A stretch of DNA of 35,358 bases, from NCBI GenBank assembly GCA_964614375.1, contig CAZTLI010000004.1, forward strand, positions 1 through 35,358, written 5' to 3'. Under the pieces are notes generated by a model, which saw nothing but the letters and a program-made list of their open reading frames with translations, was not told where the DNA came from and did not search any database. The position numbers and the translations under genes are program-made. Within the stretch, counting starts at the first letter, position 1; each line of letters starts with the position of its first letter. Below are positions 1 to 7,138 of the stretch, one piece after another. This stretch comes from CAZTLI01 sp964614375. GTDB lineage: Bacteria > Chloroflexota > Anaerolineae > Aggregatilineales > Phototrophicaceae.

Positions 1-2
1 GT

Positions 3-1394
3 GGTTATCTTCTCGCCTATACCATCAGCCTGACCTTCATGGGACGTGTCAGCGACCTGATTGGGCGTAAGGCGGTCTATGCGGTCTGTTTGATGATTTT
101 TATCGTCGGTTCGGTTCTGGTGGCGACGGCGCATCAATGGCCTACGGATGTGCTGTACAGCATGATGCGGCGCGCGGGGCAGCGCCCCGACCCGGCGTCT
201 GTCAATTTGCTGGCAATTATCATCGGGCGGGTGATACAGGCATTGGGCGCGGGCGCACTCGTCCCGGTCAGTCTGGCACTGGTGGGCGATATGTTCCCGC
301 GTGACCAGCGCGCCCGTCCGTTGGGCTTGATAGGCGCGGTGGATACACTCGGCTGGGTACTGGGTCATCTGTATGGCGGCTTACTGGTACAGGTGATGCC
401 CTGGCAAGGCTTGTTCTGGATTAATGTGCCACTGACACTGCTGGCGCTGTTTTTGACACTATGGGCGCTGCGCGGTGTGCCCCATCCCAAAGGCAAAGGC
501 CGCTTTGACTTTCTCGGCGTGGGTTTGATTATCGGCGCGCTGACGTGTTTGAATGTCGGTCTGGGCGCGAATATCGAAATCCCTGGCGGTACAGGTGGTT
601 TCGAGGAACTATCGCCGCTGCCTGCCCATGCGGGGCCGGTATTGTTGTTGGCGTTATTGTTTTTCGCCGGATTTATTGTCGTCGAATCCCGCGTCCGTGA
701 CCCCTTAATTCGACTGAAAATGTTCGTCCGGCGCAATGTGTGGGCGGGGTCGTTGACCAATCTGTTTGTCGGTTACTGTCTGTTCATTGGGCTGGTGAGC
801 GTGCCGATTCTGGTCAATGTGCGGCAGGAGAGTTTTGAGCAGCTCACGCAGGCGGCGCTGACGGTCGGCTTATTGCTTTCGACACTGACGATTCCGATGG
901 CATTGGCGGCGATCCCCGGCGGATGGTTGAGCGAACGCATCGGCGAACGGCGCACGACAGCCCTGGGCTTGTCGATGGCGCTCATAGGTTTTGTCCTCAT
1001 CTGGCAGACGTGGACGATTGAAGTCAGTGATGCGCTGGTCGGGTTGGAGATGGCAATCGTCGGCATTGGCTTAGGATTGACGTTCTCGCCCATTAGCGCG
1101 TCTGTCATCAACGCCGCCGACGACGATGAACGCGGCGTGGCGTCGGCATTGGTGATTATCTTACGCCTCATCGGTATGACCCTCAGCGTGTCGTCGCTCA
1201 CCGCCATTGCCCTCACACGAGTCGGTTATCTGGTACAAATCGCGCAGGGCAATCAAGATACGTCGCAATTCCTCAATATCTATGCCAATGCAACGGTGCA
1301 GGTATTGGGCGAAATCGGTCTAATCGGCGCGCTCATGTGCGGCATCGCCCTGATTCCCGCGCTCATGCTGCGTGATTCCGGCGATAAAAAATAA
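3..1394 (+). CDS. MFS drug efflux transporter, DHA2-like (5' end outside window)
   Basis: Proton-driven export pump of the major facilitator superfamily in the cytoplasmic membrane. The reading frame is open from base 3, so the first membrane segment lies before the window; the first in-frame ATG (39) falls inside MFS motif A (GRVSDLIGRKAVY) and is not the real start. About a dozen further hydrophobic segments follow, with a long extracytoplasmic insertion before the third (residues MRRAGQRPDPAS) and a second loop near 600, which fits the 14-segment DHA2 drug:H+ antiporter group better than the 12-segment group. The antiporter motif C region reads GWVLGHLYGG, where most antiporters have GPxxGG, so the usual proline is His here. 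Substrate cannot be told. It is followed by a pair of palindromic repeats and a convergent methyltransferase gene. Confidence 0.85.
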   Translation, partial: GYLLAYTISLTFMGRVSDLIGRKAVYAVCLMIFIVGSVLVATAHQWPTDVLYSMMRRAGQRPDPASVNLLAIIIGRVIQALGAGALVPVSLALVGDMFPRDQRARPLGLIGAVDTLGWVLGHLYGGLLVQVMPWQGLFWINVPLTLLALFLTLWALRGVPHPKGKGRFDFLGVGLIIGALTCLNVGLGANIEIPGGTGGFEELSPLPAHAGPVLLLALLFFAGFIVVESRVRDPLIRLKMFVRRNVWAGSLTNLFVGYCLFIGLVSVPILVNVRQESFEQLTQAALTVGLLLSTLTIPMALAAIPGGWLSERIGERRTTALGLSMALIGFVLIWQTWTIEVSDALVGLEMAIVGIGLGLTFSPISASVINAADDDERGVASALVIILRLIGMTLSVSSLTAIALTRVGYLVQIAQGNQDTSQFLNIYANATVQVLGEIGLIGALMCGIALIPALMLRDSGDKK

Positions 1395-1396
1395 CA

Positions 1397-1470
1397 GGCA
1401 CACACGCCGATGTGCCCCTACATAATCACGGTTGATATATTACTGTAGGGACAGACCGACGTGTCTGTCC
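1397..1470. repeat. Inverted pair of REP-like palindromes
   Basis: Two copies of one ~26-base palindromic unit in opposite orientation between convergent genes. Copy 1 (1397-1422, minus orientation) and copy 2 (1444-1470, plus orientation) both begin TGTAGGG and continue with a hairpin around a CG-rich loop. Copy 2 has a perfect 8-bp stem GGACAGAC/GTCTGTCC (1449-1456 and 1463-1470). The copies share the frame TGTAGGGxCAxAxCGxCGTGTxTGxCC. The arrangement is that of a bacterial interspersed mosaic element and may also end transcription of both flanking genes. Confidence 0.7.
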
Positions 1471-1483
1471 AAAACCACAATTC

Positions 1484-2203
1484 TCACACCCGTTCAAAAT
1501 CGACCATCATCGCCTGGCCCAGACGTTTGACTCCCGGAATGCGACAAAAGGCGCGGTCAATCGCGTGGATGAGATTGCTCTTGAACCAGAAACGCGGCAC
1601 ACCATAGAGATGCAGCGGTGGGAACAGCGTCGTCGCACGCGAACGCACCTGCCGGAAGCCGCAGCTTTCGACAAGGTTAATCCATTCGCCAAGCGCAAAG
1701 GCTTGATTATGCGCGTCGGGATTCCAACCGTCTGACGGCTGGCTTTTCGATGGGCGGCGCAGGATGACGCGGGCTATCCACGAAAACAGATGCACATAAT
1801 GGTCGTGCAGGGTCGGGAAGGTGATGAGCAGATGACCGGATGGTTTCAGCAGGCGCTGAATCTCCTCACACATCCGCGCTGGATTTTGCACATGCTCGAT
1901 GATGTCAATCGCGATGACTTTATCGAATACGCCATCTGCCAGCGGAATCTGTTCCACATTGCCGCAAGCCGTATGATAGCTGTTGATGCCCTGTGCAGCC
2001 ATCGCCCGATGTGATTTACGCAGTCGCGCGGCGTTGATGTCGATTCCGGTCATACGCTGATACTGCCCACGATAAATGATCGCCTGTGGCCCTTCGCCAC
2101 ACCCGATATTGCCCACATGGTCATCCGGCGCGAACGGGAAAAATTCAGGATACACCCGCCCCGACAGCACCTTGCCCTCTAAAAATGTGAAATCATCGCT
2201 CAT
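1484..2203 (-). CDS. Class I SAM-dependent methyltransferase (Methyltransf_11 type)
   Basis: A 239-residue Rossmann-fold methyltransferase, cytoplasmic. The SAM-binding motif I is VGNIGCGEG (residues 30-38), unusual in carrying Asn at position 32 where most relatives have Asp. GIDINAAR (53-60) gives the acidic residue that binds the ribose. DKVIAIDIIEHVQNP is motif IV and LLKPSGHLLITFP is the next strand, the pattern of Methyltransf_11 enzymes. The start ATG at 2203 has AAGGA six bases upstream. The C-terminal part carries hydrophobic and aromatic stretches but no clear membrane segment. Substrate is not predictable; such enzymes in this kind of genome often act on quinones, lipids or sugars. 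It is convergent with the MFS gene and divergent from the SDR gene. Confidence 0.8.
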   Translation of the reverse strand: MSDDFTFLEGKVLSGRVYPEFFPFAPDDHVGNIGCGEGPQAIIYRGQYQRMTGIDINAARLRKSHRAMAAQGINSYHTACGNVEQIPLADGVFDKVIAIDIIEHVQNPARMCEEIQRLLKPSGHLLITFPTLHDHYVHLFSWIARVILRRPSKSQPSDGWNPDAHNQAFALGEWINLVESCGFRQVRSRATTLFPPLHLYGVPRFWFKSNLIHAIDRAFCRIPGVKRLGQAMMVDFERV

Positions 2204-2380
2204 AGCCCGTCCTTCTGTGCGCCATGCGTGTATCTGGCGTATGTGCAGACATCAACGGACGCTCTCTTTGTATTCTGACCCTTTGTACAGTCAAATCATA
2301 TCTTTGGGACGATGTAGACCGGACAGTTGATGACCTATAGTGTGTCTATATTCGCATGAACTCCATCGAAAGGCCATAGT

Positions 2381-3118
2381 ATGACCAGCGGAACAACCAG
2401 CGAACGAATCGCCCTCATCACGGGCGCGAGTAAAGGGCTAGGCCGTGTCGTGGCAAACTTCCTCGCGGCACAGGGCTATCATCTGATTATCAATGCCCGT
2501 AATGAGACACAGTTACAGCAAACGGCAGGGGAACTGGCGCAGTATAACATAAAAGTCCGCGCGATTACTGGCGACATCAATGACCCCGCACATCGACAAG
2601 CCCTCATCGACGCGGCGCAAGCCTTCGCTAGACTCGACCTGCTCATCAACAATGCCTCGACGCTTGGCCCCCTCCCCATGCCCACGTTGGCGGACTATCC
2701 ACCAAACGCACTATTGGATGTATTTGCGATGAACGTCGTCGCGCCTGTCGCACTGGTACAGTCTGCGCTGCCCCTGCTGAAAACAGCGGGCGGACTGGTC
2801 ATTAATCTGAGCAGCGACGCCGCAGTCGGTGGGTATGCGGGCTGGGGCGGTTATGGCGCGAGTAAAGCGGCGCTTGATCTGGTGTCACTGACGCTGGCGA
2901 ATGAACTCAAAGCCGAGGGTATCGGAGTCGTCAGTGTCGATCCCGGCGATATGTGGACGGACATGCACCAAAACGCCTTCCCCGATGACGACATTTCAGA
3001 CCGTCCCTTGCCCGATGTGACGCTGCCATTCTGGGCGTGGTTATTGGGACAGGATGTGCTGGCGGTGAGTGGTCAACGGTTGAAGGCACAGGCTGATGTG
3101 TGGGAGGTGCAATCATGA
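2381..3118 (+). CDS. Short-chain dehydrogenase/reductase (classical SDR)
   Basis: NAD(P)H-dependent oxidoreductase of 245 residues. Visible classical SDR signatures: TGASKGLG (14-21) for cofactor binding, NNA (90-92), the catalytic Ser at 144/145 in NLSSDA, and YGASK with Tyr158 and Lys162. The PGDMWTDM segment follows as in most of the family. An Arg at residue 40 (INARN) suggests NADP(H) preference, which is inference. The ATG at 2381 has AAAGG about eight bases upstream. Its stop codon overlaps the next ATG (ATGA), so it is translationally coupled to the QueA-like gene. Substrate unknown; the coupling hints at a shared pathway but does not prove it. Confidence 0.88.
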   Translation: MTSGTTSERIALITGASKGLGRVVANFLAAQGYHLIINARNETQLQQTAGELAQYNIKVRAITGDINDPAHRQALIDAAQAFARLDLLINNASTLGPLPMPTLADYPPNALLDVFAMNVVAPVALVQSALPLLKTAGGLVINLSSDAAVGGYAGWGGYGASKAALDLVSLTLANELKAEGIGVVSVDPGDMWTDMHQNAFPDDDISDRPLPDVTLPFWAWLLGQDVLAVSGQRLKAQADVWEVQS

Positions 3119-4170
3119 TTGCAACCCCGACTCTATATCGCACGGATTTGATGTTCAAGCGACCCGATACCCATGCCGCGACCATGCCCGCCGAAGCGCG
3201 CGGCCTATCCCGCGATGGTGTGCGCCTGATGGTCAGTTCACCATCCGGTCATCGTCATACCCATTTCTATGATTTAGCATCGTTCTTGCGTGCGGGGGAT
3301 GTGCTGGTGGTCAATCGCAGCGCGACATTACCCGCTAGTCTAGCGGCAGCAGGGCGTCCGGGCCATTTCACGCTGAATCTATCCACGCGCTATGGTCATG
3401 GACTATGGCTTGCCGAACCCCGCTGGAGTCCGGGCCAGCAGGGGCCATTGCCCCTAGCCGCAGGCGAGTCAATCAATGTCGCGGGGGTTGGTGGACGCTT
3501 AATCGCGCCGTTTCCGGGACTGCCGCGCCTGTGGTTCGTGCAATTTGACTCGGAACTCGACTCGATTATGGCCTATGCCGGTCAGCCGATTCGTTATGGC
3601 TATGCCGCCGACACTTTCCCGCTGGAAAATTATCAAACCCTGTTCGCCACCCAACCCGGCAGCGCCGAAATGCCCTCCGCCGCCTATCCCTTCACACAAC
3701 AGGTACTGGACAGCCTCATCGCGCGCGGCGTACAGGTACACGACATTACGCTGCATACGGGTGTATCCAGTCTCGAAGTGGAAGTAGACGACGCTGCCGA
3801 ACATCCGATGTACCCAGAGCCGTTTGCCATCCGGTCTGCCACTGCGAAAGCGGTGAACGCCGCCAGAGACGAAGGCCGACGAGTTATCGCTGTTGGCACG
3901 ACTGTCGTCCGCGCGCTGGAATCGGCATGGGATGGGGAAATGGTACAGGCGCGGTCGGGCTTCACACGTTTGTATATCCGCGCAGCCTGCGACATCCATG
4001 TGATTGACGGTCTGATTACGGGCTTGCATGACCCGGTGACCAGTCATCTGGCGATGCTGTATGCCATTGCCGGGCAAGACCGCATCCGCGCGGCCTATGC
4101 CGAAGCCATCCGCGAGGGCTATCTCTGGCACGAATTTGGCGATAGTCACCTCATCCTGCGTCGGGATTGA
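3115..4170 (+). CDS. QueA-like S-adenosylmethionine:tRNA ribosyltransferase-isomerase, divergent
   Basis: A 351-residue member of the QueA family. QueA transfers the ribosyl part of SAM to 7-aminomethyl-7-deazaguanine in tRNA, giving epoxyqueuosine. Family landmarks are present: GDVLVVNRSATLPASL, NYQTLFATQPGSAEMPSAAYPFT, ITLHTGV, EHPMYPE, GRRVIAVGTTVVRALES and LITGLHDPVTSHLAML. Several are altered: canonical enzymes have TAGLHFT where this has SAAYPFT, and TNFHLPxSTLLML where this has TGLHDPVTSHLAML. Either it is a very divergent QueA or a paralogue with another substrate. The start is the ATG at 3115, with GGGAGG seven bases upstream, not the GTG at 3100. The ATGA overlap with the SDR gene marks a two-gene operon. 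No other queuosine gene is in the window. Confidence 0.78.
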   Translation: MIATPTLYRTDLMFKRPDTHAATMPAEARGLSRDGVRLMVSSPSGHRHTHFYDLASFLRAGDVLVVNRSATLPASLAAAGRPGHFTLNLSTRYGHGLWLAEPRWSPGQQGPLPLAAGESINVAGVGGRLIAPFPGLPRLWFVQFDSELDSIMAYAGQPIRYGYAADTFPLENYQTLFATQPGSAEMPSAAYPFTQQVLDSLIARGVQVHDITLHTGVSSLEVEVDDAAEHPMYPEPFAIRSATAKAVNAARDEGRRVIAVGTTVVRALESAWDGEMVQARSGFTRLYIRAACDIHVIDGLITGLHDPVTSHLAMLYAIAGQDRIRAAYAEAIREGYLWHEFGDSHLILRRD

Positions 4171-4177
4171 CCCAAAA

Positions 4178-4207
4178 TTGACACGTCCCCCAACATCGGT
4201 CTAGTAT
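4178..4207 (+). promoter_or_regulatory. Sigma-70-type promoter for the TIR gene
   Basis: A perfect -35 box TTGACA (4178-4183), an 18-base spacer and TAGTAT (4202-4207) as -10 box lie 40 bases before the TIR gene start. It lies directly after the QueA-like stop codon. Confidence 0.55.
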
Positions 4208-4247
4208 AGCGGTAGATACGAACGATGCTCTGGGGGATGGATTGTCT

Positions 4248-4631
4248 ATGGATGTGCAGAACACGGTCTTTATCAGCTATCGGCGCACGAACAGCTTTCA
4301 TGCGCTGGCAGTGTATCAAAATCTGACACAGCACGGCTATGACTGTTTCTTCGACTATCGCAGCATTGATTCGGGTGCGTTCGACCAGATTATCATCAAC
4401 CAGATCAAAGCCTGTGCCCACTTCATCGTAATATTGACGCCCAGCGCCGTCGAACGCTTTCACGAACCGGGCGATTGGCTGCGCCGCGAAATCGAAACCG
4501 CCATTGACCACAAACGCAATGTTGAAAATGGTCAGCACGCCGCCGCAATTGCCGATTATGAAACCGCGCTGTGCCTCAATCCCCAACTGCAACAGGCTGC
4601 CGATGATTTAAACCGGGTGTGCGGGCACTAA
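4248..4631 (+). CDS. TIR-domain protein with internal deletion (TIR half joined to a TPR end)
   Basis: A 127-residue protein. Residues 7-90 are the first two thirds of a TIR domain: VFISYRR, the FFDYRSIDSG loop, FIVILTPSAVER, and DWLRREIETA, which holds the glutamate (81) that is catalytic in NAD-cleaving TIRs. Just after DHKRN (residue 91, about base 4520), where the family continues with a further strand and long linker, the protein changes directly to QHAAAIADYETALCLNPQLQQAADDL, the second half of a tetratricopeptide repeat. Known relatives are TIR-linker-TPR proteins of several hundred residues, so an in-frame deletion of the middle is the simplest reading. The start chosen is ATG 4248 behind a G-rich ribosome site; TTG 4242 is an alternative. 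Probably non-functional as a NADase. It is followed at once by a hairpin repeat. Confidence 0.72.
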   Translation: MDVQNTVFISYRRTNSFHALAVYQNLTQHGYDCFFDYRSIDSGAFDQIIINQIKACAHFIVILTPSAVERFHEPGDWLRREIETAIDHKRNVENGQHAAAIADYETALCLNPQLQQAADDLNRVCGH

Positions 4632-4633
4632 GC

Positions 4634-4690
4634 GCCAGATGGTAAACCATCCGGCAACCGATTGTGGTGGGAAGGGCGCTGAAGCACCCT
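4634..4690 (-). repeat. REP-like two-hairpin repeat, inverted copy
   Basis: Starts three bases after the TIR stop codon. Read on the minus strand it has the same two-hairpin plan as the copies at 4771 and 5336: first hairpin AGGGTGC-TTCA-GCGCCCT (4673-4690) with the same TTCA loop, then GCCGGATGG-TTTA-CCATCTGGC (4634-4655) with one mismatch. The space between hairpins is longer (17 bases) than in the direct copies. Could also stop transcription of the TIR gene. Confidence 0.65.
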
Positions 4691-4770
4691 CTAATGTGCC
4701 TTGTCTGCACAGAATAGATGGACGCATTCATATTTTGATGTTATGCACGAAATCGTTGGTTGTAGCATAA

Positions 4771-4828
4771 TCCAAGAGCGTCCTTCAGGGCGCTTTCACA
4801 GGTTAGCCAGATGTCTTCAGCATCTGGC
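4771..4828 (+). repeat. REP-like two-hairpin repeat left of the transposase
   Basis: First hairpin AGCGTCC-TTCA-GGGCGCT (4777-4794); second hairpin GCCAGATG (4806-4813), loop TCTTCAG, CATCTGGC (4821-4828), a perfect 8-bp stem. It is a direct-repeat partner of the copy at 5336-5394 across the tnpA gene. The second stem differs between copies by a paired A-T to G-C change, which preserves the hairpin. Confidence 0.78.
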
Positions 4829-4864
4829 ATGAGTAGAATCAGATAATAGTGAAAGGTCAGCCTC

Positions 4865-5272
4865 ATGCCATTCTGGAAATGTTATTATCATGTGGTCTGG
4901 GCGACCAAACATCGTCAGCCCTTGATAGAACCCGTTCATGAAACGGTATTGTTTGCAGCGATTGAGCGTAAAACGATGCAATTGCGTTGTGAATTGCTAG
5001 CAGTGAATGGTGTTGCTGACCATATCCATACCGCCGTGATGATTCCGCCGAGTATGAACGTATCGAAGCGGGTTGGTGACGTGAAAGGATTCGCGACTCA
5101 TGAATTGAACCACGCCTTTGAATTAGAATCGCCCTTTCATTGGCAAACGGGTTACGGGGTCTTGTCATTTGGTGAGCGCAATTTGTCGGTTGTCAAAGCC
5201 TATATTGCCAATCAGAAAATCCGCCATCAAAATGGTGATTTGAATGCACATCTGGAACGAACGGATGACTAA
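4865..5272 (+). mobile_element. tnpA: IS200-like Y1 HUH transposase (TnpA)
   Basis: A 135-residue single-strand DNA transposase of the IS200/IS605 TnpA superfamily, which moves DNA by hairpin-guided single-strand cutting. Start MPFWKCYYHVVWATKHRQPLI is typical of the cyanobacterial-type IS200 group. The metal-binding HUH pair is DHIHT (His53, His55) and the nucleophile is Tyr113 in KAYIANQK, with Gln117 completing the usual YxxxQ. All catalytic residues are intact and length is normal. AAAGG lies about eight bases before ATG 4865. No TnpB/IscB gene accompanies it. It sits between direct two-hairpin repeats (4771-4828, 5336-5394), with a third inverted copy at 4634, which is the organisation of a REP-associated or IS200-type element. 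The unit between outer hairpins is about 620 bp. Confidence 0.88.
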
Positions 5273-5335
5273 TCATGATTTGTCTATACCTGATACAGTC
5301 AATGGAGAGGGTCTCAACTATTCTATGATAGTCAA

Positions 5336-5409
5336 TCCAGAGCGTCCTTCAGGCCGCTTCCCAGAAAGCTAGCCGGATGTCTTTAGCATCCGGCGCCTTT
5401 GCATCCGGC
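5336..5409 (+). repeat. REP-like two-hairpin repeat right of the transposase
   Basis: First hairpin AGCGTCC-TTCA-GGCCGCT (5341-5357 region) with one mismatch; second hairpin GCCGGATG (5372-5379), loop TCTTTAG, CATCCGGC (5387-5394), a perfect 8-bp stem. A further half-copy GCATCCGGC lies at 5401-5409. The ATG inside the second stem (5377) is the first in-frame start of the following glycosyltransferase frame. Confidence 0.75.
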
Positions 5410-5904
5410 ATTACCCCTCGCCGCCTTGTGCTGATTCGTCCGTGCTGCATTGGCGATGTGGTGCTGGCGACAGCGACCTTGCGCGCTTTTCGGCGTGCCT
5501 ATCCCGAGACGTATATCACATGGGCGGTCAGCAGTTGGGCAAAACGTGCCATTGCCCATCATCCCGATATAGACGCCTTCCTCGATACCGGGCCGGCGGC
5601 GCTGCCTGTGAAATCGGTGGGTGGATTCGTGCGTTTTGTGCGGCAGTTGCGGGCAGGGCGTTTTGATATGGCAGTGTCACTGGTGCGCTCACCCTTGATG
5701 AGCCTCGCTGTGCGTCTATCGGGTATACCCGTGCGGGTGGGACTAGACAGCGCCGGACGTGGATTTGGCTACAACATTCGCGCGCCGATTGACCCCAAAC
5801 AGCCGCGTCACGAAGCCCATATCTATCTGGATACGGCACGCGCCCTCAACATCGACACCACCGACTGTTACGTCAACATCCCCGTGCTGGACGATGACCG
5901 CCAA
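5377..5904 (+). CDS. Glycosyltransferase family 9 (heptosyltransferase-like), 3' end lost in gap
   Basis: N-terminal domain of a GT9/ADP-heptose transferase-like enzyme: RRLVLIRPCCIGDVVLATATLRAFRRAYP is the family's opening strand with the IGD motif, and ITWAVSSWAKRAIAHHPDID plus the RLSGIPVRVGLDSAGRGFGYN segment follow in the usual order. About 176 codons are present before the run of Ns, roughly half the normal ~350. The start is uncertain. ATG 5377 lies inside a REP hairpin and would add residues MSLASGAFASGITP made from repeat DNA; the family normally starts close to KILIIRP, which matches the GTG at 5428 or a start lost when the repeat inserted. No convincing ribosome site precedes either. 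Role would be addition of a sugar to an envelope polymer. Confidence 0.78.
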
Positions 5905-6004
5905 NNNNNNNNNNNNNNNNNNNNNNNNNNNNNNNNNNNNNNNNNNNNNNNNNNNNNNNNNNNNNNNNNNNNNNNNNNNNNNNNNNNNNNNNNNNNNNNN
6001 NNNN
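5905..6004. other. Assembly gap (100 Ns)
   Basis: Exactly 100 unknown bases, the standard filler for a scaffold join of unknown size. The end of the glycosyltransferase gene and possibly more genes are missing, and the relation between both sides is not proved by the sequence. Confidence 0.98.
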
Positions 6005-6066
6005 GATCGTAACAAATGTTAGGGATTTAAAACCATAATCATGCTTTCGTCCGGGCGTGAGCCGCA

Positions 6067-6072
6067 TATAAT
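6067..6072 (+). promoter_or_regulatory. -10 box TATAAT before the RAYT-like gene
   Basis: Perfect TATAAT 51 bases before the ATG at 6124. The best -35 candidate (TTTCGT, 6045-6050, 16-base spacer) is poor. It suggests the gene has its own promoter. Confidence 0.4.
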
Positions 6073-6123
6073 GGTAGCAGACAGTCTGTACGTTTTTCAT
6101 AAAAGACAGTGGATAGGCTCATC

Positions 6124-6660
6124 ATGCTAGAACATCCTGTATTCATCCACATGCCCACCGAACTGAATAAGCCCTATTTCAATAATCGCAGCAGCGCAGA
6201 GACGGTGATCACCGTGTTGATGACTGCTCAGCAGCGTGGATGGTTACGCCTGCATGGATTCGTCGTGTTGCCGACTGCGCTCGAAATGGTGGCGTCACCG
6301 CTGAAACAGGGTGCGGCAGGTGTGGTCGCCCACATACAGGCCGAAACAATTCCACTGCTCACCGTCATACAACCCGATGCCGGTTTCTTCTGGGAACGCC
6401 ACTATACCGCGACCCCACTGATGACTCAGCGCGCCCTCGATGCCCGTTTGAAAATGATGCTGCTCGCGCCAGTGGCGGTTGAAATCAGCAATACTGCCGA
6501 GTCGTATCCCTACAGTTCCGCCAATCCGCGCTACAGCACCCATGTTGCCGAATTCGCTGGCTTCCCAAAGGATGACGAAACCCTCAGCACCAAAGACACA
6601 TCCGAGGTTGCCGCCCTCGCCGATGCCGCGAAAGCTGCCGACGACGCGCCGGCGCTGTAG
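6124..6660 (+). CDS. RAYT/Y1-transposase-like protein lacking HUH and tyrosine (possible domesticated protein)
   Basis: A 178-residue protein whose order of landmarks follows REP-associated tyrosine transposases: PVFIHM near the start (family yHVt), HGFVVLPTALEMVASP at 44-59 (family AYVvMPNHVHLL), FFWERHYTATPL at 88-99 (family lWegRYrs), then MMLLAPVAVEISNTAESYPYSS at 111-132 (family YIelNPVRAgLv..peeYpwSS). The family's NHVH is TALE here (51-54), so both HUH histidines are gone; the catalytic Tyr is Met111 and the following Asn is Ala115. The fold seems kept over its length while catalysis is impossible. The C-terminal tail (145-178) is Asp/Ala-rich and unlike transposases. ATG 6124 was preferred over GTG 6109 because GGATAGG lies at ribosome-site distance. 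Function unknown; binding of REP hairpins or regulation is a guess. Confidence 0.62.
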   Translation: MLEHPVFIHMPTELNKPYFNNRSSAETVITVLMTAQQRGWLRLHGFVVLPTALEMVASPLKQGAAGVVAHIQAETIPLLTVIQPDAGFFWERHYTATPLMTQRALDARLKMMLLAPVAVEISNTAESYPYSSANPRYSTHVAEFAGFPKDDETLSTKDTSEVAALADAAKAADDAPAL

Positions 6661-6719
6661 CGAAGCCCCGCCATTCATTTGAGGTCAACCGCATAGATTA
6701 TGCCATTTGCCGTTTTGCG

Positions 6720-7079
6720 CTAATTCGGCCTATCGCGCGTGAGGATGAGTTGCAGCCCTTCGACATGCAGGCGCTTTTGTTGATAGAACAGGCGGAACAA
6801 ACGGCGGTCGATAGGGCGGGTGCGACTGTGCAGGAACAGGGTGGAAATTTCTTCTTCCAACTCGTCAATATGATCGTACAGGCTGACCAATAGGCGCGAT
6901 TCGCCCGGCTGTGTCGAATACCAGAAGGCGACGATGGGCGCGGCTAAAATCGCGGTGAGTTTCGGACGCCCTTTATAATCATCTGTGCCCCAGCCGCGCT
7001 CATGAAGCTGGACATACCCCATGAATGTTTCATCACCACCCGAGTCGTCTTTGCCACGCTTGTTTTTACGCCGGAACAC
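6720..7079 (-). CDS. Hypothetical protein
   Basis: A 119-residue protein that I do not recognise. It starts at GTG 7079 with AAAGGG a few bases upstream. The N-terminus is highly basic and polar (FRRKNKRGKDD), the middle has one moderately hydrophobic stretch (LTAILAAPIVAFWYS) too short and polar-flanked to be a sure membrane segment, and the C-terminal half is acidic-basic helical (DHIDELEEEISTLFLHSR, then FYQQKRLHVEGLQLILTRDR). No cysteines or metal motifs. Divergent from the DinB gene with 59 bases between starts. Codon use is like its neighbours, so it is probably a real lineage-specific gene. Confidence 0.55.
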   Translation of the reverse strand: MFRRKNKRGKDDSGGDETFMGYVQLHERGWGTDDYKGRPKLTAILAAPIVAFWYSTQPGESRLLVSLYDHIDELEEEISTLFLHSRTRPIDRRLFRLFYQQKRLHVEGLQLILTRDRPN

Positions 7080-7138
7080 CGTTTACCCTTTCACCAGTGG
7101 CTGTATCATAAGTGTACAACAAATTTAGGAGGCGGCTT

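Noticed and set aside
4248..5272. TIR gene plus transposase as a new defence system
   Set aside because: The TIR protein is internally deleted and the transposase is an ordinary IS200-type element with hairpin ends; proximity looks like insertion.
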